From: Clostridiales bacterium
GTDB lineage: Bacteria; Bacillota; Clostridia; Christensenellales; Aristaeellaceae
Assembly (NCBI GenBank): GCA_004556985.1
Contig: SFFC01000093.1
Coordinates: 1-8,568 of the forward strand
DNA: 8,568 nucleotides
Direction of reading: 5' to 3'
Each line of letters opens with the position of its first letter. Position 1 is the stretch's first letter. The position numbers and the translations under genes were made by a program. Of the stretch, positions 1 through 6,184 are shown in pieces. A model generated the notes under the pieces. It had not been told where the DNA came from. It was given only the letters and a program-made list of their open reading frames with translations, and did no database searches.

Positions 1-19
1 ACCGCTTGACCATGGAGGC
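1..19 (-). tRNA. Probable tRNA-Glu, 5' part only (runs off the left edge)
   Basis: Read on the minus strand, this stretch begins GCCTCCA, then TG, then GTCAAGCGGT. That matches a 7-nt acceptor strand, positions 8 and 9, and the start of a D-arm. The GGTCAAGCGGT string is typical of bacterial tRNA-Glu. It starts 3 nt beyond the 3' end of tRNA-Gln, so the two are probably one transcript. The anticodon lies outside the window, so the identity is an inference. Confidence 0.6.
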
Positions 20-22
20 AGA

Positions 23-96
23 TGGCTGGGGAACTAGGATTCGAACCTAGACAATACGAGTCAGAGTCGTAGGTGCTGCCGTTACACAATTCCCCA
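23..96 (-). tRNA. tRNA-Gln (anticodon CUG)
   Basis: On the minus strand the acceptor arms TGGGGAA and TTCCCCA pair over 7 bp. The discriminator is G and the 3' CCA is encoded. The anticodon stem TACGA/TCGTA closes the loop CTCTGAC, giving anticodon CUG. The T-arm is CTAGG-TTCGAAT-CCTAG. The U1-A72 end and G73 are typical glutamine identity features. It decodes CAG, a codon expected to be common in this GC-rich genome. It is first in a tRNA operon, with a probable tRNA-Glu following. Confidence 0.95.
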
Positions 97-128
97 ATGC
101 TCTCGAACGAATCGATCGAACAAAAAGA

Positions 129-157
129 ATTATACCGGAAAACGGGAAATCTGTCAA
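129..157 (-). promoter_or_regulatory. Sigma-A promoter of the tRNA-Gln operon
   Basis: On the minus strand there is TTGACA, a 17-nt spacer and TATAAT, a perfect match to the housekeeping consensus at optimal spacing. Transcription should start near position 122, leaving about 25 nt of leader before tRNA-Gln. A perfect promoter suits a stable-RNA gene. Confidence 0.9.
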
Positions 158-161
158 TCCC

Positions 162-181
162 TTTTTGCAAATTTTTGCAAA
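162..181 (-). repeat. Tandem 10-bp A-tract repeat, probable UP element
   Basis: Two exact, adjacent copies of TTTGCAAAAA (minus strand) sit just upstream of the tRNA promoter, roughly -40 to -59. Two A5 tracts spaced by one helical turn are expected to bend DNA, and this is where RNA polymerase alpha C-terminal domains bind UP elements. The role is inferred from position and composition. Confidence 0.55.
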
Positions 182-202
182 CATCCCTGACGGCACGCCG
201 GC

Positions 203-916
203 TTAGATCAGCAGTAGCGCATGCCCGTCGCCAAAGACGGAAAAGCCCGCGCGAAGGATCAGCACGGCGAGCAGCCCGCAGCTCAGGCAGGCGGCGAGCA
301 TCCTGGCGCAGGTGAGCAGAACGCTCAGCGCGCCGCGCCTGCCGACATCCAGGAACGGATAAGGGTAAGGGCTGTCCGTTTCCGGGATGCAAGGGCCGTG
401 CCGGGCAGACAGGAGCACATGGAAGAGATAGCCAAGGGGAACCAGCGTCCACAGCCCGGCATCGGCAGGGGTCAGCGCGCCCTTTTGAGGGCTGCACAGC
501 AGCCAGTAGGCAAAGGTCAGCCACGGAACGAGGTAATGGATGAAGACGTTGTCTACAAGAACGATGTAGAATTCGCGCGTGCGCCGCTGATGGCGCATCC
601 TCGCGAGGATGGGGGGCATGAGGATTCGGTCAAAGACGACGGCGGTGAGCATGATGCTCATCATGACCGCGAACTCGACGTGCGGGATGAGCGGCTGGAG
701 CGCTGCGCGGGCGTAGAGCCGGGGCGCAATCAGCGAAAAATAGAGCAGGACGATCAGGTTGCTCAGGTTGGTGTAATAGAGGAAGAAACCGCGGCGCGGC
801 CGACCGGCGTAAAAGTCCTTGTGCATGGTCAGCCCGATCAGACAGGCGACCACGATCAGCGCGCTGAGCACAGCACCCAGACGGCCGAAGGGCATGGGAG
901 GAATGACGACGAGCAT
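203..916 (-). CDS. Pr6Pr family integral membrane protein
   Basis: This is a 237-residue, very hydrophobic protein with about six membrane spans. It has the hallmarks I associate with Pr6Pr-family membrane proteins: FFLYYTNLSNLIVLLYF near residue 50, NVFIHYLVPW near 125 and YPYPFLDV near 188. The biochemical function of the family is unknown. The polar Asn, His and Tyr residues in those motifs suggest an intramembrane site, which is inference. The chosen ATG has GGAGG 6 nt upstream; a second ATG seven codons later has no comparable site. The gene diverges from the response regulator across a 211-nt gap in which I see no convincing minus-strand promoter. It ends 45 nt before the tRNA-Gln promoter without a clear terminator, so read-through toward the tRNAs is possible. 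Confidence 0.8.
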   Translation of the reverse strand: MLVVIPPMPFGRLGAVLSALIVVACLIGLTMHKDFYAGRPRRGFFLYYTNLSNLIVLLYFSLIAPRLYARAALQPLIPHVEFAVMMSIMLTAVVFDRILMPPILARMRHQRRTREFYIVLVDNVFIHYLVPWLTFAYWLLCSPQKGALTPADAGLWTLVPLGYLFHVLLSARHGPCIPETDSPYPYPFLDVGRRGALSVLLTCARMLAACLSCGLLAVLILRAGFSVFGDGHALLLI

Positions 917-1011
917 AATCCGCCTCCAGAGAAAAGCTGTCCCCTATCTTGGCAGGAACGCGTTTTTTTATGCGGCGAAGAAGGGATGAGGGGGAAGAAT
1001 AACCGGGCTGT

Positions 1012-1041
1012 AACAATTTCGAAACATTTGTCTGATACACT
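1012..1041 (+). promoter_or_regulatory. Candidate activator-dependent promoter and operator of the two-component operon
   Basis: Direct repeats AACAATT (1012-1018) and AACATTT (1023-1029) lie 11 bp apart, the arrangement bound by OmpR/PhoB-type regulators. They sit just upstream of a weak -10-like TACACT (1036-1041), and no recognisable -35 hexamer is present. That combination would fit autoactivation by the downstream regulator. The rest of the gap from 917 to 1127 shows nothing I can support. Confidence 0.3.
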
Positions 1042-1127
1042 AAAGAAACGGTCGGCCGCGGGGCGTTTGCACGCGGTGCGGATCCCTCTTTGCGTTACAC
1101 AGCGACCATCCGGTTGGGAGGAGCAGC

Positions 1128-1802
1128 ATGGTGCACGTGCTCGTCGTCGAGGACGACGTGAGGCTGAATGAAATTGTCTGCGAGAGCATCAACGCCAGCG
1201 GCTATGCCGCACATGGCTGCCTGAGCGCGCAGCAGGCGTATGACGTGATGTATGCGCAGAACATCGACCTGATCATTTCGGACATCATGATGCCCGGGAC
1301 GGACGGCTTTGAATTTGTGACGAGCGTGCGGCGCGTCAACCGGACGATCCCCATCCTGCTGATGACGGCGCGGGACGATCTGGCTGCCAAACGGCGGGGC
1401 TTTCGCGCGGGGATTGACGACTACATGGTCAAGCCCATCGACGTGGATGAGCTGATGCTGCGCATCGAGGCGCTTTTGCGCCGCGCGCGCATCGAGGCGG
1501 AAAAGCGGCTGACGGTCGGCAATACCGTGCTCGATGCGGAGGAGATGAGCGCCTATGTGGGCGGCGAGGAGGTTGCCCTGACCGTGCGGGAATTCAACAT
1601 CCTCTACAAGCTGCTCTCCTATCCGCGCAGGACATTCTCCCGCGCGCAGCTGATGGACGAGTTCTGGGGCGGCGAGAGCAGTGCGAGCCTGCGCGCCGTG
1701 GATGTCTACATCACGCGGATCCGGGACAAGTTCTCCGGCTGCGAGGACTTCAAAATCGTGACTGTACATGGTCTTGGCTACAAGGCGGTGCCTGCCGTAT
1801 GA
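1128..1802 (+). CDS. OmpR/PhoB-family DNA-binding response regulator
   Basis: This 224-residue protein has the usual length for the family. The receiver domain (about 1-118) carries the acidic pair D9/D10, phospho-acceptor D52 in LIISDIMMPGTDG, switch Thr80 and Lys102 in the VKP motif. The C-terminal winged helix (about 128-222) includes LTVREFNILYKLL, the recognition-helix region around AVDVYITRIRDKF, and the closing VHGLGYKA. It should be phosphorylated by the adjacent kinase and bind direct-repeat DNA sites. The ATG is preceded by GGGAGGAG at good distance. Its TGA overlaps the kinase ATG in an ATGA arrangement, indicating translational coupling. The regulon is unknown; the neighbouring Pr6Pr and DegV genes are candidates by position only. 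Confidence 0.95.
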   Translation: MVHVLVVEDDVRLNEIVCESINASGYAAHGCLSAQQAYDVMYAQNIDLIISDIMMPGTDGFEFVTSVRRVNRTIPILLMTARDDLAAKRRGFRAGIDDYMVKPIDVDELMLRIEALLRRARIEAEKRLTVGNTVLDAEEMSAYVGGEEVALTVREFNILYKLLSYPRRTFSRAQLMDEFWGGESSASLRAVDVYITRIRDKFSGCEDFKIVTVHGLGYKAVPAV

Positions 1803-2908
1803 GAGAGATCAGCTTCTGGCATGAGCAGGATGACCCGCGCGTCCGCAGGAGGCTGTTTTCCTGGCGGATGTTTCTGCTGATCCTGCTGGTGGTTCTCGTG
1901 CTCACGGTGAGCAACGTGCTGATCCTGGAGCTTGTGCTCAACATGGAGGTCTTCAGTGTTGCGGCAAGCATGGGCGCGGGCACCTATTGGGTCGCGATGG
2001 CGCTGCTGGCCGCGATTGTGCTGCATCTGGTCAGCTGTGCGAAGCTGGACAGGCCCATGCGCCGTCTGAGCCGGGCGATGCGCGCCGTGGCGGGCGGGGA
2101 CTTTTCCGTCTCCGTTCAACCGATCCACGAGAAGAGCAAGTTTGACGACATGGACATCATGTTCGAGGACTTCAACCGGATGGTGCAGGAGCTGGCGAGC
2201 ACGGAGGAGATGAAGAACGACTTCATCGCCAACGTCTCCCACGAGATCAGGACGCCACTGGCCGTCATCAGCAGCTACGCGGCCGCACTGCAGCGCCCCA
2301 ATCTGTCGAACGGCCAGCGCGACGAATACGCCAGAACCATCGCGTCGGCGAGCGACAGCCTGAGCACGCTGGTGAGCAATATTCTGCGGCTGAACAAGCT
2401 CGAAAACCAGGAGATCGTGCCCAGCGCAAAGCCCTATGACCTTACGCGCCAGCTTTGCGACTGCGCGCTTTCGCATGAGGAGCAGTGGGAGAAGAAGCAC
2501 ATCGAGTTCGACGCGCAGCTCGAGGAGCGCGTCATGGTGCTCGCCGACGAGAGCATGATGGAGATCGTCTTCAACAACCTGATCGGCAACGCCGTCAAAT
2601 TCACGGAGCCGGGCGGCCGGATCGTGCTGCGCCAGGAAAAGGACGGGCCGGACGTCGTCGTCACGGTTTCCGACACCGGCTGCGGCATGGACGAAGAGAC
2701 ACAGGCGCACATCTTCGAAAAATTCTATCAGGGGGACACCTCACATGCCGGCGAGGGAAATGGCCTGGGGCTAGCGCTCGTGCGGCGCGTGCTGGATATC
2801 TCCCGGGGGCGCATCGAGGTGCGCAGCGCGCCGGGCGAGGGCTCGGACTTCATCGTCCGCCTGCCCCGATATGAAGCATCCGTTGCCAAAGGAGATTCAC
2901 ATTTCTGA
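1799..2908 (+). CDS. Membrane-bound sensor histidine kinase
   Basis: This 369-residue kinase has two membrane segments (about 24-46 and 62-80), a HAMP-like linker (about 81-135), and a HisKA domain with H148 in FIANVSHEIRTPL. The ATPase domain has an N box (NNLIGNAVKFT, about 259-269), G1 DTGCGM (292-297), an F box FEKFY (306-310) and G2 GNGLGL (320-325). All catalytic motifs look intact, so it should phosphorylate the upstream regulator. The loop between the membrane spans is only about 15 residues, leaving no room for a classic extracellular sensor domain. The signal is therefore more likely read in the membrane or through a partner protein, which is inference. The start codon overlaps the regulator stop by 4 nt. 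No terminator follows, so transcription may continue into the DegV gene. Confidence 0.95.
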   Translation: MREISFWHEQDDPRVRRRLFSWRMFLLILLVVLVLTVSNVLILELVLNMEVFSVAASMGAGTYWVAMALLAAIVLHLVSCAKLDRPMRRLSRAMRAVAGGDFSVSVQPIHEKSKFDDMDIMFEDFNRMVQELASTEEMKNDFIANVSHEIRTPLAVISSYAAALQRPNLSNGQRDEYARTIASASDSLSTLVSNILRLNKLENQEIVPSAKPYDLTRQLCDCALSHEEQWEKKHIEFDAQLEERVMVLADESMMEIVFNNLIGNAVKFTEPGGRIVLRQEKDGPDVVVTVSDTGCGMDEETQAHIFEKFYQGDTSHAGEGNGLGLALVRRVLDISRGRIEVRSAPGEGSDFIVRLPRYEASVAKGDSHF

Positions 2909-2978
2909 AACAAATCTCCATCAATTCGGAAACGGCGATCGGGTATACTGCGCTCATCACGATACGGAGGTCTGCTTC

Positions 2979-3830
2979 ATGAGTCGCATTTTGCTGGTTG
3001 CCGAATCCGGCTGTGACCTGACGCCCGAGCTGGCGAAGGAGAACGGCGTTACGATTGTTCCGATGCATGTCACCTTTGGCGGAGAGACGCTCGACGACGG
3101 CGCGTTCCCCGTCTCCCGAATGTTTGAGCACTATCAGATGACGCGCGATCTGCCGCGCACCAGCGGCTGCACGCCGCACGACTTTGAGGTCGTCTTTGAG
3201 CGCCTGCTCGCGGAGCACCCGGACGCGCAGATTCTTCATCTGGCCTACTCCGCCTGCACGACCTGCTCGATGCACAGCGCCGTTTTGGCTGCGGAGGGCA
3301 ACGGGCGCATCCTCTCGATGGACACCAAGAGCGTCACGGCGGGCCAGGGGGCAATCGTCCTGCGGGTCGCGGCGTTCCTGCGCGAACATCCCGAGGCGAC
3401 GCTCGAGGAGGCCGCTGACTGCGCCGGAAGGGCGATTGAGACCGTGCGCATGGCGTTCTTCCCGGGTGATCTCGACTATCTGCGCGCGGGCGGGCGCGTA
3501 AGCAACGCCGCCTACCTCGGCGCGAAGATTCTCGGCCTGCATCCGCTTATCGAGATCGACGACGGCAAGCTGATCTCCACGAAGAAGTATCGCGGCTCCA
3601 TGGCGCGCGTCGTCAAGAAGCTGGCCGGCGAGTATGCTTTGCAGCAGGGACTTGACCGGAAGGAGATCTACCTGATCTACGGACAGGGGCTTGACGAGGC
3701 GCTGCGCGGCGAGGTCGAGGAGATCATGCGCGGACAGGGCTTTGAGCAGATTCGCTGGGTCGAGACGGGCTGCGTCATTGCGGCGCACAGCGGCCCCGGC
3801 GCGTTTGGCATCGCGGGCTTTGCCGGCTGA
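2979..3830 (+). CDS. DegV family (FakB-like) fatty-acid-binding protein
   Basis: This is a 283-residue protein. DegV/FakB proteins hold a fatty acid and present it to the kinase FakA for phosphorylation, and this family assignment is clear. Motifs in order: ESGCDL (9-14, usually DSxxDL), TSGCTP (61-66), DTKSVTAGQG (115-124), YLRAGGRVS (167-175) and HSGPGAFG (270-277). The ligand-loop motif, normally SSGLSGTYQSA, reads SACTTCSMHSA (91-101), placing a CxxC at the site. An earlier in-frame ATG at 2871 lies inside the kinase gene. The start chosen has GGAGG 8 nt upstream and begins with the conserved MSRILLVAESGCDL. A -10-like TATACT (2944-2949) lacks a good -35, so co-transcription with the two-component genes is possible. 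No fakA is in the window. Confidence 0.93.
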   Translation: MSRILLVAESGCDLTPELAKENGVTIVPMHVTFGGETLDDGAFPVSRMFEHYQMTRDLPRTSGCTPHDFEVVFERLLAEHPDAQILHLAYSACTTCSMHSAVLAAEGNGRILSMDTKSVTAGQGAIVLRVAAFLREHPEATLEEAADCAGRAIETVRMAFFPGDLDYLRAGGRVSNAAYLGAKILGLHPLIEIDDGKLISTKKYRGSMARVVKKLAGEYALQQGLDRKEIYLIYGQGLDEALRGEVEEIMRGQGFEQIRWVETGCVIAAHSGPGAFGIAGFAG

Positions 3831-3890
3831 TCCCAATTCAGCGTCCAGCTGCTTTCCTCGACGCGAAGCGGGAATTCAGAGGCAAATCCG

Positions 3891-3950
3891 CATAAAAACA
3901 GAAAAACAGGCGGCGGGTCTTCTTCCGGGAGAGGAGGAAGACCCGCCGCC
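3891..3950 (-). terminator. Strong intrinsic terminator of the dehydrogenase operon
   Basis: An 18-bp stem (3909-3926 with 3933-3950, one G-T wobble) closes a 6-nt loop. In the minus direction it is followed by TGTTTTTCTGTTTTTA, a good U-tract, so it ends the minus-strand operon. DegV transcripts arrive from the other side and meet the same hairpin but only a poor T-tract, so termination that way is weaker. The rest of the gap between the two convergent genes (3831-4029) shows nothing else I can support. Confidence 0.9.
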
Positions 3951-4029
3951 TTGATATGCGGGACAGGAAAAGCGACACGCAGACAAACAGACTATCGGTC
4001 TACTGAGGCGAACGAGCCGCTGGTCGCGC

Positions 4030-4932
4030 TTACGCCATGCCCGAAAGCGCGGTCTCGATGTTGGCGAGCACCTTCTGGCTCAGCAGGACGAACGCTTGCT
4101 TCGTCCTGCCGGCGGAGACGGCCGGGCAGCGGACGGAGGGGAGCTCGAAGAAATCCGCGCCGACGCCGCCCGCGGCGGCCTTCGTATCGCAGAAGAAGCG
4201 GTTGCCGGGGCGGCGGACCCAGGCGTCGAGCGCCTTGGCATCAAAGCCCGGGCCGATGGAGGTGTTGAAGAGCACCTTGTGGTCGCCCAGCGCTGCAAAC
4301 TGCGCCTCCTGCAGCAGCAGGACGTTCTTGTTGAGGCAGGTAAAGACGACCTCGCTCTCGCGCAGCAGTGTGTCAAGCGGCTTAAAGACATAGCCTGCTG
4401 CCTCAGCATCCGCTTTGGGGGCGCGGGCATAGTAGCTGATCTGCGCGCCCATGAACGCGAGCGCGTCCGCAATCATGCGGCCGGAGACGCCCAGGCCGAC
4501 GATGCCCACGCGAAGCCCCGTGATCTCGACCGGCTCGTCGCGCAGCATCGGCATGCCGAAGCCGTGCAGCAATCCGGTCAGCTCATGCAGGACGTATTCG
4601 ACGACGCCGCGGTCACCGTAGTCGCGGATGCCGAGTACGCGGATGCCGTGCTCACGCGCACAGGCGATATCGACGTTGGCGCTCTCCTCGGAGTAGAGGG
4701 AGCAGCACATGCCGATGTAGCGGACGTTCGGGCAGCGCTCGATGACGGAGCGGGTGATGCGGGAGGTATAGCTGACGAGGACGGCGTCCGCGTCGGCGAT
4801 ACGGCGCAGAATCTCCTCGTCGTCCGCAGGCACGTCGCGATAGAGGACGACCTCGCGGGCGTAGTCATGCAGCTTCTCCTCGGCGGAGGGAATCAGGCTG
4901 ACGGGCTCGATGGCGACCAGCTTGCTGAACAT
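4030..4932 (-). CDS. NAD(P)-dependent oxidoreductase, divergent D-2-hydroxyacid dehydrogenase fold
   Basis: This is a 300-residue protein. The central Rossmann segment RVGIVGLGVSGRMIADAL (GLGVSG at 146-151) and the flanking catalytic-domain halves give a D-isomer 2-hydroxyacid dehydrogenase architecture. The canonical catalytic residues are not in their usual places. The Arg of NxSRG is Ile226 in FNTSIGPGFDAKAL, and the His of TPHIAG is Val272 in AVSAGRTKQA. Length, cofactor site and other motifs are sound, so this looks like a diverged subfamily and not a decayed gene. I recall similar proteins in lactobacilli annotated only as NAD(P)-dependent oxidoreductase; the substrate is unknown. GAGGAGGG lies 6 nt before the ATG and overlaps the TGA of the upstream aspartate-dehydrogenase-like gene, so translation is probably coupled. 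A strong terminator follows. Confidence 0.8.
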   Translation of the reverse strand: MFSKLVAIEPVSLIPSAEEKLHDYAREVVLYRDVPADDEEILRRIADADAVLVSYTSRITRSVIERCPNVRYIGMCCSLYSEESANVDIACAREHGIRVLGIRDYGDRGVVEYVLHELTGLLHGFGMPMLRDEPVEITGLRVGIVGLGVSGRMIADALAFMGAQISYYARAPKADAEAAGYVFKPLDTLLRESEVVFTCLNKNVLLLQEAQFAALGDHKVLFNTSIGPGFDAKALDAWVRRPGNRFFCDTKAAAGGVGADFFELPSVRCPAVSAGRTKQAFVLLSQKVLANIETALSGMA

Positions 4933-4944
4933 GGAAGACCCTCC

Positions 4945-5739
4945 TCAATAGAAGCACACCGGGGAGGCGAGGTTGCGCAGCAGCGCGACGACGCTCCAGC
5001 CCGCGATGGCGCTGGTTCTCGAGTAGATGTCGACGACGGCCTTGACGCCGTCGATCTCGGCGGTGATTTTGTGATCGTCGCCCTGCCAGTTCGGCACACT
5101 GTGCATCGTCACGCCGGTGACCTCCGGGCCCGTGGTCGCCAGGGAGGTGGCGACGGCGACGTTCACGCGGCGGGGAAAGGTGGCGATTGCCTCCTTGGCG
5201 TTACCGGTGAAGACGGTTTTCTGCTCCGTGAGCAGGATGTCGTCCCAGACCGGGGTGGGCATGAAGCCCTTGCAGCCGGTGTGCGTCTCGATGCCGGCGG
5301 TCTCCTCAAGCCCCTGTGCCTTGGCCATCAGCGAGACGGTCTGCAGCACGTCAAAGCCGCCGATGGCGCCGGAGGCGAGATGGATCCTTGCGCCGCTCTC
5401 CACAGCGGCTTGCTTCACGCGCTCGTAAAACGCGAGGTCGGCGAACGCGCCGATGGAGATCACGACGAGGCTGGCGCCGCTGCGCAGGACGGCTTCGGCG
5501 TTTTCGCGCACCCACTCGACGGAGGCGGTTTCCACGACGATATCGGGCCCAAGCGCCAGCAGCGCGGCGGTATTCTCGCAGACGGCGCAGCCTGTGCGCC
5601 CGGCAGCCTGCACGGCATCCTCGCGCGTGCGGCTGGTGACGCCGACAAGCTCATAATCGCTCAGCAGCCCCTGCGCATAGGCATTGGCGACGATGCCGCC
5701 CAGAAAGCCGCAGCCGGCGATGGCCAGTTTCTTTTTCAT
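4945..5739 (-). CDS. L-aspartate dehydrogenase-like protein (NAD_binding_3 / DUF108)
   Basis: This is a 264-residue protein, close to family length. The N-terminal Rossmann domain has GCGFLG (9-14). The C-terminal DUF108-type domain shows SGAIGGFDVL (123-132), FPRRVNVAVATSLATTG (188-204) and DDHKITAEIDG (221-231), where H223 aligns with the His in the NxHxI motif of aspartate dehydrogenases. Known members interconvert L-aspartate and oxaloacetate/iminoaspartate with NAD(P). The exact substrate here is not proven. The open frame extends far upstream, but the ATG chosen has AGGAGA 8 nt before it and starts directly at the Rossmann strand. It is first in a two-gene operon with its own promoter, 12 nt ahead of a divergent hydroxyacid-dehydrogenase-like gene. 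That arrangement suggests the two act on related amino- or oxo-acids. Confidence 0.85.
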   Translation of the reverse strand: MKKKLAIAGCGFLGGIVANAYAQGLLSDYELVGVTSRTREDAVQAAGRTGCAVCENTAALLALGPDIVVETASVEWVRENAEAVLRSGASLVVISIGAFADLAFYERVKQAAVESGARIHLASGAIGGFDVLQTVSLMAKAQGLEETAGIETHTGCKGFMPTPVWDDILLTEQKTVFTGNAKEAIATFPRRVNVAVATSLATTGPEVTGVTMHSVPNWQGDDHKITAEIDGVKAVVDIYSRTSAIAGWSVVALLRNLASPVCFY

Positions 5740-5814
5740 GACGGGTTTCTCCTTTTCTTTCTCTTTCTTGCTTCTCGTTTTCCGTTTATCCCAAGAGAAA
5801 ACGCGATCATATCC

Positions 5815-5843
5815 AGTATACCATATTCTCCCACCGCTGGAAA
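5815..5843 (-). promoter_or_regulatory. Promoter of the aspartate-dehydrogenase-like operon
   Basis: Minus-strand TTTCCA, 17-nt spacer, TATACT (4/6 and 5/6 to consensus). It lies between the terminator of the upstream dehydrogenase stub and the ATG about 75 nt downstream. The operon can therefore be transcribed independently of the T-box leader. The remaining leader (5740-5814) is purine-rich with no regulatory structure I recognise. Confidence 0.6.
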
Positions 5844-5847
5844 GCCA

Positions 5848-5891
5848 AAAAGGGACAGAAAAACAGGGCCGCCGGATTCTGCCGGAGGCCC
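5848..5891 (-). terminator. Intrinsic terminator after the dehydrogenase stub
   Basis: A stem of 10 positions (5866-5875 with 5882-5891, 9 paired, one mismatch) closes a 6-nt loop. In the minus direction it is followed by TGTTTTTCTGTCCCTTTTT. It begins 17 nt after the stub's TAA, as expected for the original end of that transcription unit. Confidence 0.8.
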
Positions 5892-5908
5892 CGTCCAGGG
5901 AATTGTGT

Positions 5909-6103
5909 TTATCCGGCGCGCACGAGGACGGGCCGGGGCATGAAGCTCGCGCTGTCGGCGATGTCGAGCGCCTGCGTCTCGGCCTTTCCGGGCACGATAT
6001 CCACGAGGACGATCTCCTCACAGATGCCCTGCGCGGCAAACGCGTAGGCGCAATGGCTGCCGACATGGCCCGCGCCGAGAATCACGATGCGTCGGCTGTC
6101 CAT
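5909..6103 (-). pseudogene. N-terminal stub (64 aa) of an L-lactate/malate dehydrogenase
   Basis: The product starts MDSRRIVILGAGHVGSHCAY and continues with EEIVLVDI and ALDIADSASF. This is the NAD-binding first part of the lactate/malate dehydrogenase family: the GxGxxG site spans 10-15, and D35 at the end of strand 2 fits NAD specificity. It ends after VLVRAG, where full-length relatives (about 310 residues) continue for some 250 more. Everything for catalysis, including the active-site loop and the Arg and His residues, is missing. Neither alternative reading frame after the stop resembles the family, so this is not a simple frameshift. A terminator follows at once, suggesting an internal deletion that kept the original 3' end. 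A good AAGGAAGG site lies about 8 nt before the ATG, so the stub is probably still translated when the upstream T-box allows. It could be a retained small protein, but a remnant is more likely. Confidence 0.75.
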
Positions 6104-6132
6104 TCTGTCATCCTTCCTTTCAAAAAGCACAA

Positions 6133-6184
6133 GAAAAAACGCCCTTGACGCAATGTCAACCTTCTGTTGCATTGCTCAAGGGCG
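6133..6184 (-). terminator. Regulated terminator of the T-box leader
   Basis: CGCCCTTGA+GCAATG (6184-6170) pairs with CATTGC+TCAAGGGCG (6155-6140), 15 bp with a single bulged G, then six T residues. The 5' arm (CGCCCTT) is the same sequence needed for the antiterminator, so the two structures exclude each other, as in classical transcription-attenuating T-boxes. The RNA continues about 30 nt to the ATG of the stub. Confidence 0.92.

Noticed and set aside
1036..1045. The 10-mer TACACTAAAG occurs here and again near 8449
   Set aside because: One short match with unrelated flanks and contexts (upstream region versus post-terminator) is consistent with chance.
221..1171. A 316-codon plus-strand frame opposite the Pr6Pr gene
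   Set aside because: The composition is rich in Arg, Gln, Asp and Glu with no motif, no ribosome site, and it would run into the response regulator.
2909..2978. A terminator or full promoter between the kinase and degV
   Set aside because: No hairpin with a T-tract is present; TATACT occurs but no -35 hexamer is found at 16-18 nt.
3832..3880. A possible inverted repeat (AATTC...GCGTC with GACGC...GAATT) after degV
   Set aside because: The arms are broken by unequal gaps and no T-tract follows, so it is not convincing as a terminator.
5848..5912. A frameshift explaining the short lactate/malate dehydrogenase
   Set aside because: I read the other two frames past the stop and found no dehydrogenase sequence, and a terminator follows directly.
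4096..5943. A 615-codon open frame on the plus strand across the dehydrogenase genes
   Set aside because: It is a high-GC antisense shadow: no ribosome site, no recognisable domain, and the minus strand holds two clear enzymes with proper starts.
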